Part shown: positions 34,514 to 43,140 of the stretch, piece after piece
Layout of the letters: every line of letters starts with the position of its first letter
How positions within the stretch are numbered: the first letter of the stretch is position 1
NCBI GenBank assembly: GCA_964557855.1
Contig: CAZLBP010000002.1
Span: 124,001-188,000, forward strand
From: JAJRZL01 sp964557855
GTDB taxonomy: Bacteria > Zixibacteria > MSB-5A5 > GN15 > FEB-12
Direction: 5' to 3'
DNA: 64,000 nt
Made by a program: the position numbers and the translations under genes
Notes under the pieces: generated by a model
Told to the model about the DNA's origin: nothing
Databases searched by the model: none
What the model saw: the letters and a program-made list of their open reading frames with translations, nothing else

Positions 34514-34930
34514 TTAGCGTTTCGTTTTGCCGCGGAACTTGCCGAACGTCTGACTCTTGAGTGTCTTGACGATCTTCTGTTCCTGCGCCTTCCAGAACTT
34601 GCAGAGTTCATCATTGGCGGCCCGACGGTGCAGATTCGAGGCCCGCGTATCCGTACACAGGCTCAGCTTGATGGGGCCGTCGATAGCTTCAATGACTTCC
34701 AGGAAAGTGATCTTGGTCGGCGGTTTGGACAGCTGGTAGCCACCGCTGACACCCTTGTAAGCTTTCAGAATCTTGGCCTGTGTGAGATCCTTGAGGATCT
34801 TCGCCAGGAATTCGCGCGGGATGGCTTCCCCTTCAGCAATCGTGCTGATCGATCCGCGTCCTCCTTCGGGAAGGGTGGCCAGGTACCTGACGGCCCGCAC
34901 CGCGTAATCGGATTTTCTTGATAGTCTCAT
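34514..34930 (-). CDS. Rrf2-family transcriptional regulator
   Basis: The 138-residue protein has the Rrf2 winged helix: RLSRKSDYAVRAVRYLA, ISTIAEGEAIPREFLAKILK, GVSGGYQLSKPPTKITFLEV and IEAIDGP. In the Fe-S-binding members three Cys follow. Here only two are seen in that region (LSLCTDT and NDELCKFW), so cluster binding is uncertain. The C-terminus is basic (GKFRGKTKR). It is expressed from its own promoter at 35022-35050. Confidence 0.93.
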   Translation of the reverse strand: MRLSRKSDYAVRAVRYLATLPEGGRGSISTIAEGEAIPREFLAKILKDLTQAKILKAYKGVSGGYQLSKPPTKITFLEVIEAIDGPIKLSLCTDTRASNLHRRAANDELCKFWKAQEQKIVKTLKSQTFGKFRGKTKR

Positions 34931-35021
34931 GTATATTCCTCACGTTCAAAAAGGTTCTACCTGTTCGAAATGGTCTATTCTTAGTCACAATTCCTACAGG
35001 TGCTCAAACTTGACGGCAAAG

Positions 35022-35050
35022 AGTATAGCAAAGGTTTATGCGGTTGTCAA
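35022..35050 (-). promoter_or_regulatory. Consensus sigma70 promoter of the Rrf2 gene
   Basis: Minus strand TTGACA (35050-35045), a 17-bp spacer and TATACT (35027-35022) lie about 90 bp upstream of the Rrf2 start. The boxes are identical to those of the peptide promoter at 9767. The leader contains a TTCGAA palindrome near 34970 that could be an operator. Confidence 0.75.
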
Positions 35051-35140
35051 TTATAAAAATGAAGATTTCGCGATTTTTTTTCGGAAAAATCAACCGAATT
35101 ATACGTATAAAACTCGGATAATTATATTAACTATCGGAAG

Positions 35141-35170
35141 AAAAGGGCGAATAGGTTTATTCGCCCTTTT
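35141..35170. terminator. Bidirectional intrinsic terminator
   Basis: AAAAGGGCGAATA-GGTT-TATTCGCCCTTTT forms a perfect 13-bp stem with A and T tracts on both sides. It lies 23 bp after the stop of the leftward DUF5684-like gene and upstream of the Rrf2 promoter. Confidence 0.9.
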
Positions 35171-35193
35171 AATAAGACATATGAAAGTCGCTT

Positions 35194-35625
35194 TTAACCG
35201 ACCTGGGTAGGCTGCTGCGTGGGAGCAGACTCCCCGGGAGTGAAACTCCGCACAGCGGGCGGAGAAGCGAACGCCATCACTCCGACTGCTATGAAATTGA
35301 GGAACGGCAGGAGAGTGAGCACGGCCCAGATCGCGTTGACCTGCACCCGTTTGGCGATGTCCAGCCAGAGCAACAAGGCCGCGACGATATTGAACACCGG
35401 AATAAACAGGAACAGGAACCAGTACCATTTCCGGCCGGCGCATTTGACCAGGAGGAAGAGGTTCAGGATCGGAATGAAACTCCACCAGGCCTGATTCTGA
35501 AGCCCGACTTTCTGGGCAATTTTGAATTGAGCAAACGCGAAATAGAAATAGACGCCCAGGAACACCAGCCAGAATATAGGACCGAGTGCTCCGCCATCTG
35601 CGAATGTGTTGCCGTCTTGATACAT
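35194..35625 (-). CDS. DUF5684-like small membrane protein
   Basis: The 143-residue protein has four predicted membrane helices. NQAWWSFIPILNLFLLVKCAGRKWYWFLFLFIPVFNIVAALLLW is the repeat-like signature of DUF5684 proteins, and a soluble Pro/Thr/Gln-rich tail follows. Function unknown. The ATG at 35625 is preceded by GAGGAGG. It has its own terminator at 35141-35170. Confidence 0.75.
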   Translation of the reverse strand: MYQDGNTFADGGALGPIFWLVFLGVYFYFAFAQFKIAQKVGLQNQAWWSFIPILNLFLLVKCAGRKWYWFLFLFIPVFNIVAALLLWLDIAKRVQVNAIWAVLTLLPFLNFIAVGVMAFASPPAVRSFTPGESAPTQQPTQVG

Positions 35626-35958
35626 GAAAAGCCTCCTCGAACTTGTTGCTTAAGCTCTCGTTTCAGCCCAACGTGTGACAAACTCTATCCTATTGTCGTC
35701 CGGGAAAGACGTAATCTTGAGAAAGCAGTCAGTATTCGGGGTACCCTGATAACTCTTATGTAACGCTTTATATGAATGCGCCTTCGTGTTGTACTGCACT
35801 GAGTTACAACCAATAGGCGGTCTGTATTGTGGGTTCTTGAAAGCCGCTGAGAACAAACTGTAGGATTATTATACAAGCGCCCACCGGGTACCCACGTAGG
35901 CAGGCCGCCTCTGTCGGAGACGGCCTGATCCAGTAGTTTGGTTGTGTTCGAATCGGGC
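35626..35958. other. Intergenic region with a hairpin and a doubtful small ORF
   Basis: A minus-strand TTG-started frame (35856-35650, 68 codons) reads with a reasonable amino-acid mix and lies 24 bp upstream of the DUF5684-like gene. A TATAAT box occurs just upstream (about 35870). There is no ribosome site and I recognise no family, so I do not call it a gene. A strong hairpin near 35900-35930 (CAGGCCG…CGGCCTG) probably terminates the leftward protease gene, although no U-tract follows. Confidence 0.35.
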
Positions 35959-38622
35959 TTACGGACACGCCGGCGGGGGCGGGCCGCCCTTGAACAGAAA
36001 ATCTACCAGATATGTCAGGTCGGAGATATCAATCGGGCCGGCCGGGCCATCCTGACCGTCAATATTGCTCTCGGGCGGGCAATCCGGCTCATATCCCGAA
36101 CCCTGGAAGAGGTAATCGACGATGCACGAAACATCGGAAACGTCAACTGGACCGGAAGGACCGATTATACCATCAAAGTTGCCGCGCTCGGTTTCACAGC
36201 AGCAGGCGTCGCCGATTCCGTCCCCGTTCGTATCTGCCTGGTCCAGGTTCTCCTTCTCGGGACAATTGTCGCATGCGTCTCCCAGTGGATCCTCATCCGA
36301 ATTCATCTGGTCCGGATTCGGCAAATCCGGGCAATTATCGAGTTGGCAGGTTGTGGCCGGGAAACCGGGATCGCCAAAACCGTCGTCATCGGTGTCGGTA
36401 CAGTTGTCACAGGCGTCACCAATCCCGTCGCCGTCGCTGTCCGCTTGATCCGGGTTGTACGCAGCGGCGCAGTTATCGTCCGGGCAGGTATTATTGTAAG
36501 GTCCGAGGTCACCGAACCCGTCGCCGTCCGAATCAGTACACTTGTCGCAGCCGTCACCGAGGCCATCGTTGTCGGTATCAACCTGATGGACGTTGGCTAT
36601 TTCCGGGCAGTTGTCTTCAGGACACGTGTTGGCGGGAAAACCGGGATTCCCAAACCCATCGCCGTCCGTGTCGGTGCAGTCATCGCATAGATCGCCGACC
36701 TGGTCCCCGTCGGTATCGGCCTGATCCGGGTTATATCCGGCCGGACAGTTGTCTCCGGGATCACAAACCAGATCGCTGTCGGTATCGATGCAGGTATCGG
36801 CCCCGTAAATGGGGATAGTGGGATCGCCGAACAAATTCAGCTCGTAATAGCACCAGCGCATGCAGGATTCGTTAATGCGGTACAGGTTGTCTTCCTTAGA
36901 CTGTTGATTGGCCCAGGCAAGACGGCTCCTGGATTCGGCCGGATTGAAAACCGCATCCCAGAATTCACGGTTGAACCTCTGTGATGGGCCGTCGGTGCTG
37001 TTGCTCATTCCCCAACCGTAGCGGGCGTTCATTATTATGGCAAAGGCGCCGTAATCGGACTTGATCGTCATGTATTCGGCGAAACAGTCGTAACTGTCCA
37101 GATGACCGGCCAGACAGGTCTGGGAGTAAACGAAACAGTAATCGGTGTTGGTCAACAGACTCATCATCATGCCGCTGGTCATTTTCATGGCATAGCCGGG
37201 ACTGCCGTGGCCGAAGTGATTGATGATGTGCAAGCCCGCGTTGATACGCGCGGCCAGCTCACTGTTGGGCCAGCTGTTATTCGGCCAGTCGCGATCGTAG
37301 AGCTGGTCTATCAAGTAATCTGATGAGGGAATGCCGACCGTCGTGTAGCCGTCGGCGCCGGAACCGTCGATCAACTGATCCAGTGAATTGCCGGCATACT
37401 CGGAGACACCGCCGAAGCCGAGATGTTCACCGACCAGGAGCACATTATCCAGATACGGATCGCTGTTGTTCAGATAGACCAGTGTCTTGTTCACGAACCG
37501 AATGGCTTCATCCGAGTTACCGACCGCGGCCCGGCCGACGAATACTTCGGCGATCAAATCTACATCGTAGCCCCCTTCACCGTCATCCGGCTCACCCCAG
37601 TATGAGTCGCCATCGTAATTGAAGGTGCCGTCCAGACAGCCAAAATAGAAATCGGCGGGCATGTTGTACTCGATGTCGCCGCCCGGGTACGCGCGAACAT
37701 AGAGATCCTTGGCCGGAATGAGATCGTCGTCGGCCCCAATAAGAACGTACCGGATGCCGTCATTGAGGTACCTGTCGCGGATAAAGTCACGAATGACATC
37801 GGGGTCAGTACTGCCGATTTCATCGGTCGTGCGGATCTCGGTCAGGATACCGCTCGTATCGTGGTAGTCTGCCAGTGGCTGGAAATCGGACGCCAGGGCG
37901 GTCGTAGTGATTATCAGGAGATCGTGGTTACGTCCGGAACGAAGCGGGGCGGCGGTATAGCTTGAGACGAGTTCCGGGTTGTCGACCTTGGCGGATACTT
38001 CCGTTACGTCATCGGGTTGGCCCCGGTACAGGCTGTTGGCAACGTTTGCTGTCTTAAGTGAAACGGTGACGGTAAGCCGAGAGTGGTAAAGGAGCTCACC
38101 GGTTGTGGGCACAAATTGAACTGGGTGGAGCCTGACGATGAGGATTTGGTAACCTCGGAAATGTTGCGTACCAAGGCTGTGAAAGAGCAGTTGCGGAAAC
38201 GGGTTGTCGGCAGAGTAAATTGAAGGGTCAGGCTCGAGAGGCAACAGGTCGCCGGGATTGGCGGACAGCTTGATCGGATGACCGACCGGCTCGATGAGAT
38301 AGCCTGTTCCAAGTGAGATCCGGCCATCAGATGATATCTCGACTCTGTCGACTTCGGCGCCATAGGGAATAAGAATCCGCGCCCCAAAGGCGGGCAGCGC
38401 CGGCTGACCGGGCCGTCCAAAGTTGGGGCTGGAAGGAACAGTTATACGGTCATACGCCACGCCGTCAATCATGATCTTGTTAATTTCAGGACGTTCGAAT
38501 GAGTAGGAGAGCGCCAGCTCTTCGGCGCTGCCGGCGGCGGTTGGCGACAGCGTGAGCATAATAACGCCTGTCAGGACGGTGAGGATGAGTTGCTTGTGAT
38601 TTTTTTCACGTAGGTGTTTCAT
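35959..38622 (-). CDS. Secreted C25 (gingipain-type) cysteine protease with TSP3 repeats and dockerin-like C-terminus
   Basis: The 887-residue protein has a signal peptide (…LTGVIMLTLSPTAAGSAEE). A propeptide region spans to about 215, and the caspase-like Peptidase_C25 domain (about 225-600) has HIINHFGHGSPG (His at about 471) and FVYSQTCLAGHLDS (nucleophile Cys at about 504). Residues about 625-800 are five thrombospondin-type-3 repeats (DTDGDGFGNPG…CPEDNCP), predicted to bind calcium. The C-terminal 85 residues hold two dockerin-like modules (GPVDVSDVSCIVDYLFQG, GPIDISDLTYLVDFLFKGG). It is probably exported and displayed on the cell surface or released. It is a single gene, with a hairpin downstream. 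Confidence 0.9.
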   Translation of the reverse strand: MKHLREKNHKQLILTVLTGVIMLTLSPTAAGSAEELALSYSFERPEINKIMIDGVAYDRITVPSSPNFGRPGQPALPAFGARILIPYGAEVDRVEISSDGRISLGTGYLIEPVGHPIKLSANPGDLLPLEPDPSIYSADNPFPQLLFHSLGTQHFRGYQILIVRLHPVQFVPTTGELLYHSRLTVTVSLKTANVANSLYRGQPDDVTEVSAKVDNPELVSSYTAAPLRSGRNHDLLIITTTALASDFQPLADYHDTSGILTEIRTTDEIGSTDPDVIRDFIRDRYLNDGIRYVLIGADDDLIPAKDLYVRAYPGGDIEYNMPADFYFGCLDGTFNYDGDSYWGEPDDGEGGYDVDLIAEVFVGRAAVGNSDEAIRFVNKTLVYLNNSDPYLDNVLLVGEHLGFGGVSEYAGNSLDQLIDGSGADGYTTVGIPSSDYLIDQLYDRDWPNNSWPNSELAARINAGLHIINHFGHGSPGYAMKMTSGMMMSLLTNTDYCFVYSQTCLAGHLDSYDCFAEYMTIKSDYGAFAIIMNARYGWGMSNSTDGPSQRFNREFWDAVFNPAESRSRLAWANQQSKEDNLYRINESCMRWCYYELNLFGDPTIPIYGADTCIDTDSDLVCDPGDNCPAGYNPDQADTDGDQVGDLCDDCTDTDGDGFGNPGFPANTCPEDNCPEIANVHQVDTDNDGLGDGCDKCTDSDGDGFGDLGPYNNTCPDDNCAAAYNPDQADSDGDGIGDACDNCTDTDDDGFGDPGFPATTCQLDNCPDLPNPDQMNSDEDPLGDACDNCPEKENLDQADTNGDGIGDACCCETERGNFDGIIGPSGPVDVSDVSCIVDYLFQGSGYEPDCPPESNIDGQDGPAGPIDISDLTYLVDFLFKGGPPPPACP

Positions 38623-39010
38623 CGTGTCGGTTGCCTTTATCTATAGTTGTCTTACATTATTTCCGTCTTGTGTATCGCATGGGTTGAGACGCTACGCGGA
38701 CTAAGACACATTTGCGCCTGTCGTACGGCGGAAGATGTGAGCCCGGAAAAGTGGTCAACAAAGCGATAGTAATCGGACAAGGGCGTTTTCCCTTTCAACA
38801 GCGGTTCACGGGTAATATAGGCGATTGTTGAATATCGTCAAGGGGAATTGGAGGACGTGGACGCGCTTGACGCGGATGAAACGGGTGGCCGAGATCTCCG
38901 ATCGCGGAGCTGATTGACATTCGCGCGAAAGCGGCAATCGCGTCAGCGTCGGTGTAGGATTCAGTCACTTGTTTATGGTAGAGGCAATCCCATGGAGGCT
39001 GTTTCATAAG

Positions 39011-39119
39011 TGGCGAATCGGCACTGAGCATTGCCGACTGCGCCTTCCTTGTGTAGGGTGCGGCCCTGCGCCGCACCGACTTACCGGATCGGCAGGGGCA
39101 AGCCCCGTCGCTGCGCGAT
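39011..39119 (+). repeat. Interspersed repeat family 2, copy B
   Basis: About 109 bp containing GGCACTGAGCATTGCCGACT, GGGTGCGGCCCTGCGCCGCACC and CGGCAGGGGCAAGCCCCGTC. Its reverse complement aligns along the whole length with 61761-61870, and the right half with 5081-5140. The central parts form hairpins (GGTGCGGC…GCCGCACC; GGGGC-AA-GCCCC). It lies in the 38623-39294 gap, which otherwise shows no gene. Confidence 0.7.
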
Positions 39120-39294
39120 ACAAAAGTCAACCTGATATCACCTTTTGAGACCGCCTCTTTGCGGTCACCTATTCAGAGCTCGTTGCTTTGAATAAGACCT
39201 TGCCCGAAAAGAGCATTGTGCCAAATGCCATTGACCCTTATACTTGACGGAGGTATTGACCAGTGTCAACAACGAAACCAATATGGAGGCTTCG

Positions 39295-39537
39295 ATGGCC
39301 AAGCAAGAGACAGGATACACGATGTATGAATCAGGGCAGGCGGGAACGATAAGACAGGGGCTGGAAGTTCACGCATTCAGAACCATGGCCGATTTGTCAC
39401 ATTTCGTGAGGCTGCAGGGGAGCGGGGGAGTGGCGCACTTCCGGTACTACCAGGTAATGGGGGATTTAATAAAGGATGACGGCACCCGCGACGGCTTGGT
39501 GATCAAAGTAAAAAAGTACAAAGAAGTCAAGCTGTAA
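39295..39537 (+). CDS. Small hypothetical protein (80 aa)
   Basis: The ATG at 39295 is chosen because GGAGG lies five bases upstream; longer in-frame starts at 39244 and 39283 lack this. The 80-residue product (MAKQETGYTMYESGQAG…VKKYKEVKL) has no signal or membrane helix and is mixed alpha/beta with a basic C-terminus. I recognise no family. It is flanked by repeat-rich intergenic DNA on both sides and is probably monocistronic. Confidence 0.6.
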   Translation: MAKQETGYTMYESGQAGTIRQGLEVHAFRTMADLSHFVRLQGSGGVAHFRYYQVMGDLIKDDGTRDGLVIKVKKYKEVKL

Positions 39538-39703
39538 ATGGCCGGGTGGCGCACCGCTTGCAGTGTGGGAGTATGCCACATTCATGTTGAACAAGAGTAG
39601 GTCCCAAACCTGCGGTTCGGACTTCATCTCATTCCCAAGCTGAACTCGGAATCGAGGTCGATGGAATTGTCCTTTGCGGACGAAGCCGGAGCCGACGGGT
39701 GAG

Positions 39704-39728
39704 GGGCAGGTCCGAAGTGGACCTGCCC
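39704..39728. repeat. REP-like hairpin, CAGGTCC family
   Basis: GGGCAGGTCC-GAAGT-GGACCTGCCC is a perfect 10-bp stem. It lies 167 bp after the small hypothetical gene and shares the CAGGTC/GACCTG core with the other intergenic palindromes. It may double as a transcription stop. Confidence 0.55.
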
Positions 39729-39825
39729 TGCATCTGATTTCAATCTGCGCAACCAACACACTTCCACCTCCTTTTCCTTGACACCCTCCTCCGCTCACTC
39801 TATATATCCCCACAATACCGGTCGG

Positions 39826-39843
39826 GACAGGTCGCGACCTGTC
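39826..39843. repeat. REP-like palindrome, CAGGTC/GACCTG family
   Basis: GACAGGTCGCGACCTGTC is an 18-bp perfect palindrome, followed by TCAGGA…TCCTGA (about 39852-39875). Both lie within the 380-bp gap before the ROK kinase gene, which otherwise contains no gene. Confidence 0.6.
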
Positions 39844-39916
39844 CGACTACTGTCAGGATCACTGGAGTCCTGACCTGTCAACAAAACGAAAGAAACGTTA
39901 GTCAAAGTCTACATAC

Positions 39917-40888
39917 ATGTCGGATAATAGAGCTTACGCCGGGATCGATATCGGCGGCACCAATATCAAATACGGTCTGTGTGATGAAGCAGGCAAGGTT
40001 CTCTACAGCAATATACGCCCCACCATGGCCGAAAAAGGTCCCAAACCGCTCATGCATTTGCTGAGCAACATCGCCGAACAGTTACTCTATTCGGCCGCCG
40101 AGGAGGACCACGACGTGCGCCATCTGGGTGTCGGAACGCCGGGGGCCGTCGACATTCGGACCGGCAAAGTCATCGGGCCGTGCCCCAATATCAAGGGCTG
40201 GCAGGGGATGGAAATCGGCCGCAACTTGAAAGAACACCTCAATATGCCCGTCTGGGTCGACAACGACGTCAATGCCGTGGCGCTGGGGGAACTCCGCTTC
40301 GGCGCTGCCACTGGAGCCAAATCCGTCGTCTGTGTAACAGTCGGTACCGGCATCGGAGGCGCCGTCATCATCGACGGCAAGGTCTGGCGAGGCGCTACTT
40401 ATTCGGCAGGAGAATTGGGGCACATGAGCATCAATTTCGATGCTTCGTTTACGCATGCCGGCGTCCCGGGCAGCATCGAGGGTTACTGCTCTTCCGAAGC
40501 CATTCTTAATCGACTCCGCCGGGCCATGGAAAACGGCCTGACTCCGGCTTTTCAGGAAGTCCTGGAAGATGACATCGACAATCTGACGATCAAGAAGATG
40601 TTTGCCGCTCAGCGCAAACGGGACGAACTGGCTCAAAAAGCGATCGACGAAACCGCGTATTATCTTGGAGTCGGACTGGCGGGCATCGTGAACCTTTTGA
40701 ACCCGGAAATCGTAGTAATCGGTGGTGGCATATCTGAAGGAGGGGGAGGTTTTGTCGATTCGGTTACTGCCGAAATAAAAAAGGTAGCCTTCGATTCGGC
40801 TGTGGCCGGGCTCTCAGTGGTTAGAGCCACATTAGGCAACAGCGCCGGCTTTATGGGAGCCGGGTTGCTGGGCGAGACCAGCGCCTGA
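39917..40888 (+). CDS. ROK-family sugar kinase (glucokinase-like)
   Basis: The 323-residue protein has the phosphate-binding AGIDIGGTNIKYGL, GTPGAVD, VDNDVNAVALGE with the catalytic Asp, and VTVGTGIGGAVIIDG. GELGHMSI and EIVVIGGGISEGG are conserved as well. It would phosphorylate glucose or N-acyl-hexosamine with ATP. Most ROK kinases have CxCGxxGCxE to bind structural zinc; here the region reads GVPGSIEGYCSSEAILNR, with one Cys and an intact Glu. The zinc site is therefore lost, as in some ROK branches. It is followed after 19 bp by a small membrane protein. Confidence 0.9.
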   Translation: MSDNRAYAGIDIGGTNIKYGLCDEAGKVLYSNIRPTMAEKGPKPLMHLLSNIAEQLLYSAAEEDHDVRHLGVGTPGAVDIRTGKVIGPCPNIKGWQGMEIGRNLKEHLNMPVWVDNDVNAVALGELRFGAATGAKSVVCVTVGTGIGGAVIIDGKVWRGATYSAGELGHMSINFDASFTHAGVPGSIEGYCSSEAILNRLRRAMENGLTPAFQEVLEDDIDNLTIKKMFAAQRKRDELAQKAIDETAYYLGVGLAGIVNLLNPEIVVIGGGISEGGGGFVDSVTAEIKKVAFDSAVAGLSVVRATLGNSAGFMGAGLLGETSA

Positions 40889-40907
40889 ATTGTATGAGGA
40901 AACAAAC

Positions 40908-41282
40908 ATGAAAAAGAAGTCAGACTCCAGGCCGATTACATTCAAACTGTCCAACTGGTGGGCATTCGGCTTCTCGGTTGTGTTTATCATTTATGGGGGA
41001 GTGAACATCGTTCTGGGCTTTCTGGACCGCAGCTATGACCAACTCCCGCAACACATCATCTTCCTGCTGATCGGGTTTATTCTGATTACTTTCGCCTACG
41101 CGTACAAGAATAAAAAGACCTGGGGCTGGTACAGCCAGATCGGCATCAACAGCCTCATCATTCTTGCTGCCCTTATCGGCTACAACCACCTGGAGAACAT
41201 TGTCATAATGGTTCTGGCAGCGGTTGCCCTGTACACCGTCTTTGCGCCGGATACCAAGCAGTACGTCTTTCGACACCGATAA
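40908..41282 (+). CDS. Small four-helix membrane protein, unknown function
   Basis: The ATG at 40908 has GAGGAA upstream and is preferred over the in-frame 40890 start. The product is 124 residues with a basic N-terminus and four predicted helices (WWAFGFSVVFIIYGGVNIVLG, HIIFLLIGFILITFAY, IGINSLIILAALIG, IVIMVLAAVALYTVF). No family recognised. It is probably co-transcribed with the ROK kinase and ended by the terminator at 41316. Confidence 0.7.
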   Translation: MKKKSDSRPITFKLSNWWAFGFSVVFIIYGGVNIVLGFLDRSYDQLPQHIIFLLIGFILITFAYAYKNKKTWGWYSQIGINSLIILAALIGYNHLENIVIMVLAAVALYTVFAPDTKQYVFRHR

Positions 41283-41315
41283 AACAGACATCAAGATAGT
41301 ATGCCTGAAATGAAG

Positions 41316-41341
41316 AAAGGACCTGCACCCGCAGGTCCTTT
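41316..41341. terminator. Intrinsic terminator
   Basis: AAAGGACCTGC-ACCC-GCAGGTCCTTT makes an 11-bp stem ending in T-rich sequence. It lies 34 bp after the small membrane protein gene and 30 bp from the stop of the convergent pilin-like gene. It can serve both. Confidence 0.85.
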
Positions 41342-41370
41342 TCTGATTTTTCCTAGATGGGGGACACATT

Positions 41371-42543
41371 TTACTGGCTCTCGCCCCAGGCTACCACGCG
41401 CACTCCTTCGTTACCATTCCTCTGGAAGTCGGCTAGATTTCGATCGTAATGAAAGCAAGCGCCCTTATCCAACTGAATCGTCCCTCCGACCAGCGAACCG
41501 TAGACTTGTGTTGTCTGATCATATTGAATGTGGGCCTTAGGGCCATAGAATGCGCCGTAAAATATGTTGCCCTGATCGAACTGAAGAAGAGAACCCTTAG
41601 AATATACTATGAAGCTCGAAGGTGTGCCGCCGTTATTAATCGTCGAGTTCTGGTTCAGGTTGATTGTGCCCGTGACATATATAGTAACATCGGCACCGGC
41701 CGCAACCGATATAGTTGAGCTTTGTCCGAGAAGAATATCCGAAAAGTAGTAAACACCGCCGTCAAGTACCAGATTGGCGGATGACCCCAATGTAAGAGTG
41801 TGGGTGCCACTATTGTACGAATAACCCGACCCGGAGAAGCCGAGGGGAGCTCCGCTGCTGGCCTCCGCCCAGGCGAATTCGGCATCCGATAAAGTGTCGA
41901 GTGATACGGAGTCTGCCGTCGATGTCGTGTCCCCATTGACGATATTGCCGCTTCCGAAACTAAGTCCTCCCGGCGTAGCCACTTCAACATTTCCTCCGAA
42001 CGTGACGTCTTTGGAGCTGCTGATCGTACCGTTCGAACCGATGTTGCCGAGCGAATCGAGTTGCGTGCCGGCATATGTTCCAGAGTCCGAATTGTACGAA
42101 TCAGTGCATGTGTTCCGGTCAAGATTGATCCCTTGTTCTCCAAACATGGCGTATTTGAATGGATTACTGAAACCCGGCACGACCGTCAAAACAACGGTCG
42201 CCACGGCGCCATCCACATTGCCGACGGAAACCAGCAGAATCGTGTCCGCGAGAGAAGAGTCCATAGTCTCGTCGAGGACACTGACATCATAAAAGCCGTC
42301 ACCCATGGCCACTGTATTGAATCCTGCCCGCCAGCTATTGGAGTCACTCAGTACAATGAACGCCCTCTCGGCGCCGGCTTCTGCCAGGTAAAACGCCTGT
42401 TCCTCGTGAAGCTGGTTGAACGAGAGCTCGATATCAGTCGTCGACCTGTCAATGGACATAATGGCCACAGTCGCCAGCAGCATCATCAGCAGCAAAGTTA
42501 TCAAAAGGGCCACGCCCCGGTTGTTCGCTATATACGTCTTCAT
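41371..42543 (-). CDS. PilX-like pilus assembly protein with DUF7305-type domain
   Basis: The 390-residue protein has a PilX-type N-terminus (NNRGVALLITLLLMMLLATVAIM) followed by the AFYLAEAGAERAF helix seen in PilX and minor-pilin operons. The C-terminal part is a beta-rich domain (about 190-375), with TISVAAGADVTIYVTGTINL and QLDKGACFHYDRNL fitting DUF7305. It is probably a minor component of a type IV pilus or type II secretion pseudopilus, exported and retained at the membrane. It is last of three pilin-like genes, 11 bp after the PilW-like gene. Confidence 0.8.
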   Translation of the reverse strand: MKTYIANNRGVALLITLLLMMLLATVAIMSIDRSTTDIELSFNQLHEEQAFYLAEAGAERAFIVLSDSNSWRAGFNTVAMGDGFYDVSVLDETMDSSLADTILLVSVGNVDGAVATVVLTVVPGFSNPFKYAMFGEQGINLDRNTCTDSYNSDSGTYAGTQLDSLGNIGSNGTISSSKDVTFGGNVEVATPGGLSFGSGNIVNGDTTSTADSVSLDTLSDAEFAWAEASSGAPLGFSGSGYSYNSGTHTLTLGSSANLVLDGGVYYFSDILLGQSSTISVAAGADVTIYVTGTINLNQNSTINNGGTPSSFIVYSKGSLLQFDQGNIFYGAFYGPKAHIQYDQTTQVYGSLVGGTIQLDKGACFHYDRNLADFQRNGNEGVRVVAWGESQ

Positions 42544-42554
42544 ATGTAGTCCGC

Positions 42555-43139
42555 TTAGTTGAGGTTCCTTATTTTGACCCGCTCAGATACTGCGAAAGTT
42601 CGGTAGCCGTTGGCCTGATTGAAGCTGTGGTCCTTTCGAGGCGTCTGCGCCTGGACCCAAACAACCACGTTGGCGGAATCGATGACATTGTAATTGATAT
42701 TCGTCAAAAAGTCGGCAAACATGTTCGCCGGATTAGAATTAACTCTCTTCATAAGCTTCCACAACTTCCGTCCCGACGGCAAATCCGGCACCGCGGCATA
42801 CTCCTCATCGGTGAACTCTTCCAGGTAGTACAGAACCGTATCCACCGGCTGAGTGCGACTCAGGTAAACCGCCAGGCTGTCGCCGTTTATCTCATACGGC
42901 GGATGACCCGTCAACATATAGCCCGCCATGCGTATCGTCTTCTTGATATCGTATAGAGAGTTCTTGCAGATCAACTGCGTTTCGGTGACATCGATCTGAA
43001 CTTCCGACTGCTCGTGCAAATGAACATACACGCGGAACGCCGCTGCCGTCATGACCCCGGTCAGCAGAGCGGCTATCAGCACTTCCATAAGAGTGAAGCC
43101 GCCTGGCGTTCGCAATCTTCTTAGCACTTCTACATTCAT
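42555..43139 (-). CDS. Prepilin-like protein (PilW/GspJ type)
   Basis: The ATG at 43139 lies directly next to the end of a MITE-like element, which has replaced the normal upstream region. The 194-residue product has a prepilin-peptidase site G-FTLMEVLIAALLTG with Glu at +5, and a soluble region with DVTETQLICKNSLYDIKKTIRMAGYML typical of PilW/GspJ. It is a minor pilin or pseudopilin. Confidence 0.85.
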   Translation of the reverse strand: MNVEVLRRLRTPGGFTLMEVLIAALLTGVMTAAAFRVYVHLHEQSEVQIDVTETQLICKNSLYDIKKTIRMAGYMLTGHPPYEINGDSLAVYLSRTQPVDTVLYYLEEFTDEEYAAVPDLPSGRKLWKLMKRVNSNPANMFADFLTNINYNVIDSANVVVWVQAQTPRKDHSFNQANGYRTFAVSERVKIRNLN

Positions 43140-43140
43140 C

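Noticed and set aside
35650..35856. 68-codon minus-strand frame upstream of the DUF5684-like gene
   Set aside because: Composition is plausible and a TATAAT lies upstream, but it begins at TTG without a ribosome site and matches no family I know, so I left it as a note in the intergenic entry.
36125..36760. Regularly spaced repeats that could suggest a CRISPR array
   Set aside because: The periodicity is that of coding TSP3 repeats (in-frame, degenerate, no constant spacer/repeat pattern).
36012..36818. Long plus-strand open frames opposite the protease C-terminus
   Set aside because: They are antisense to the GAC/GGC-rich TSP3 repeats; the translations are Arg/Pro-rich low-complexity sequence and the minus-strand protein is clearly real.
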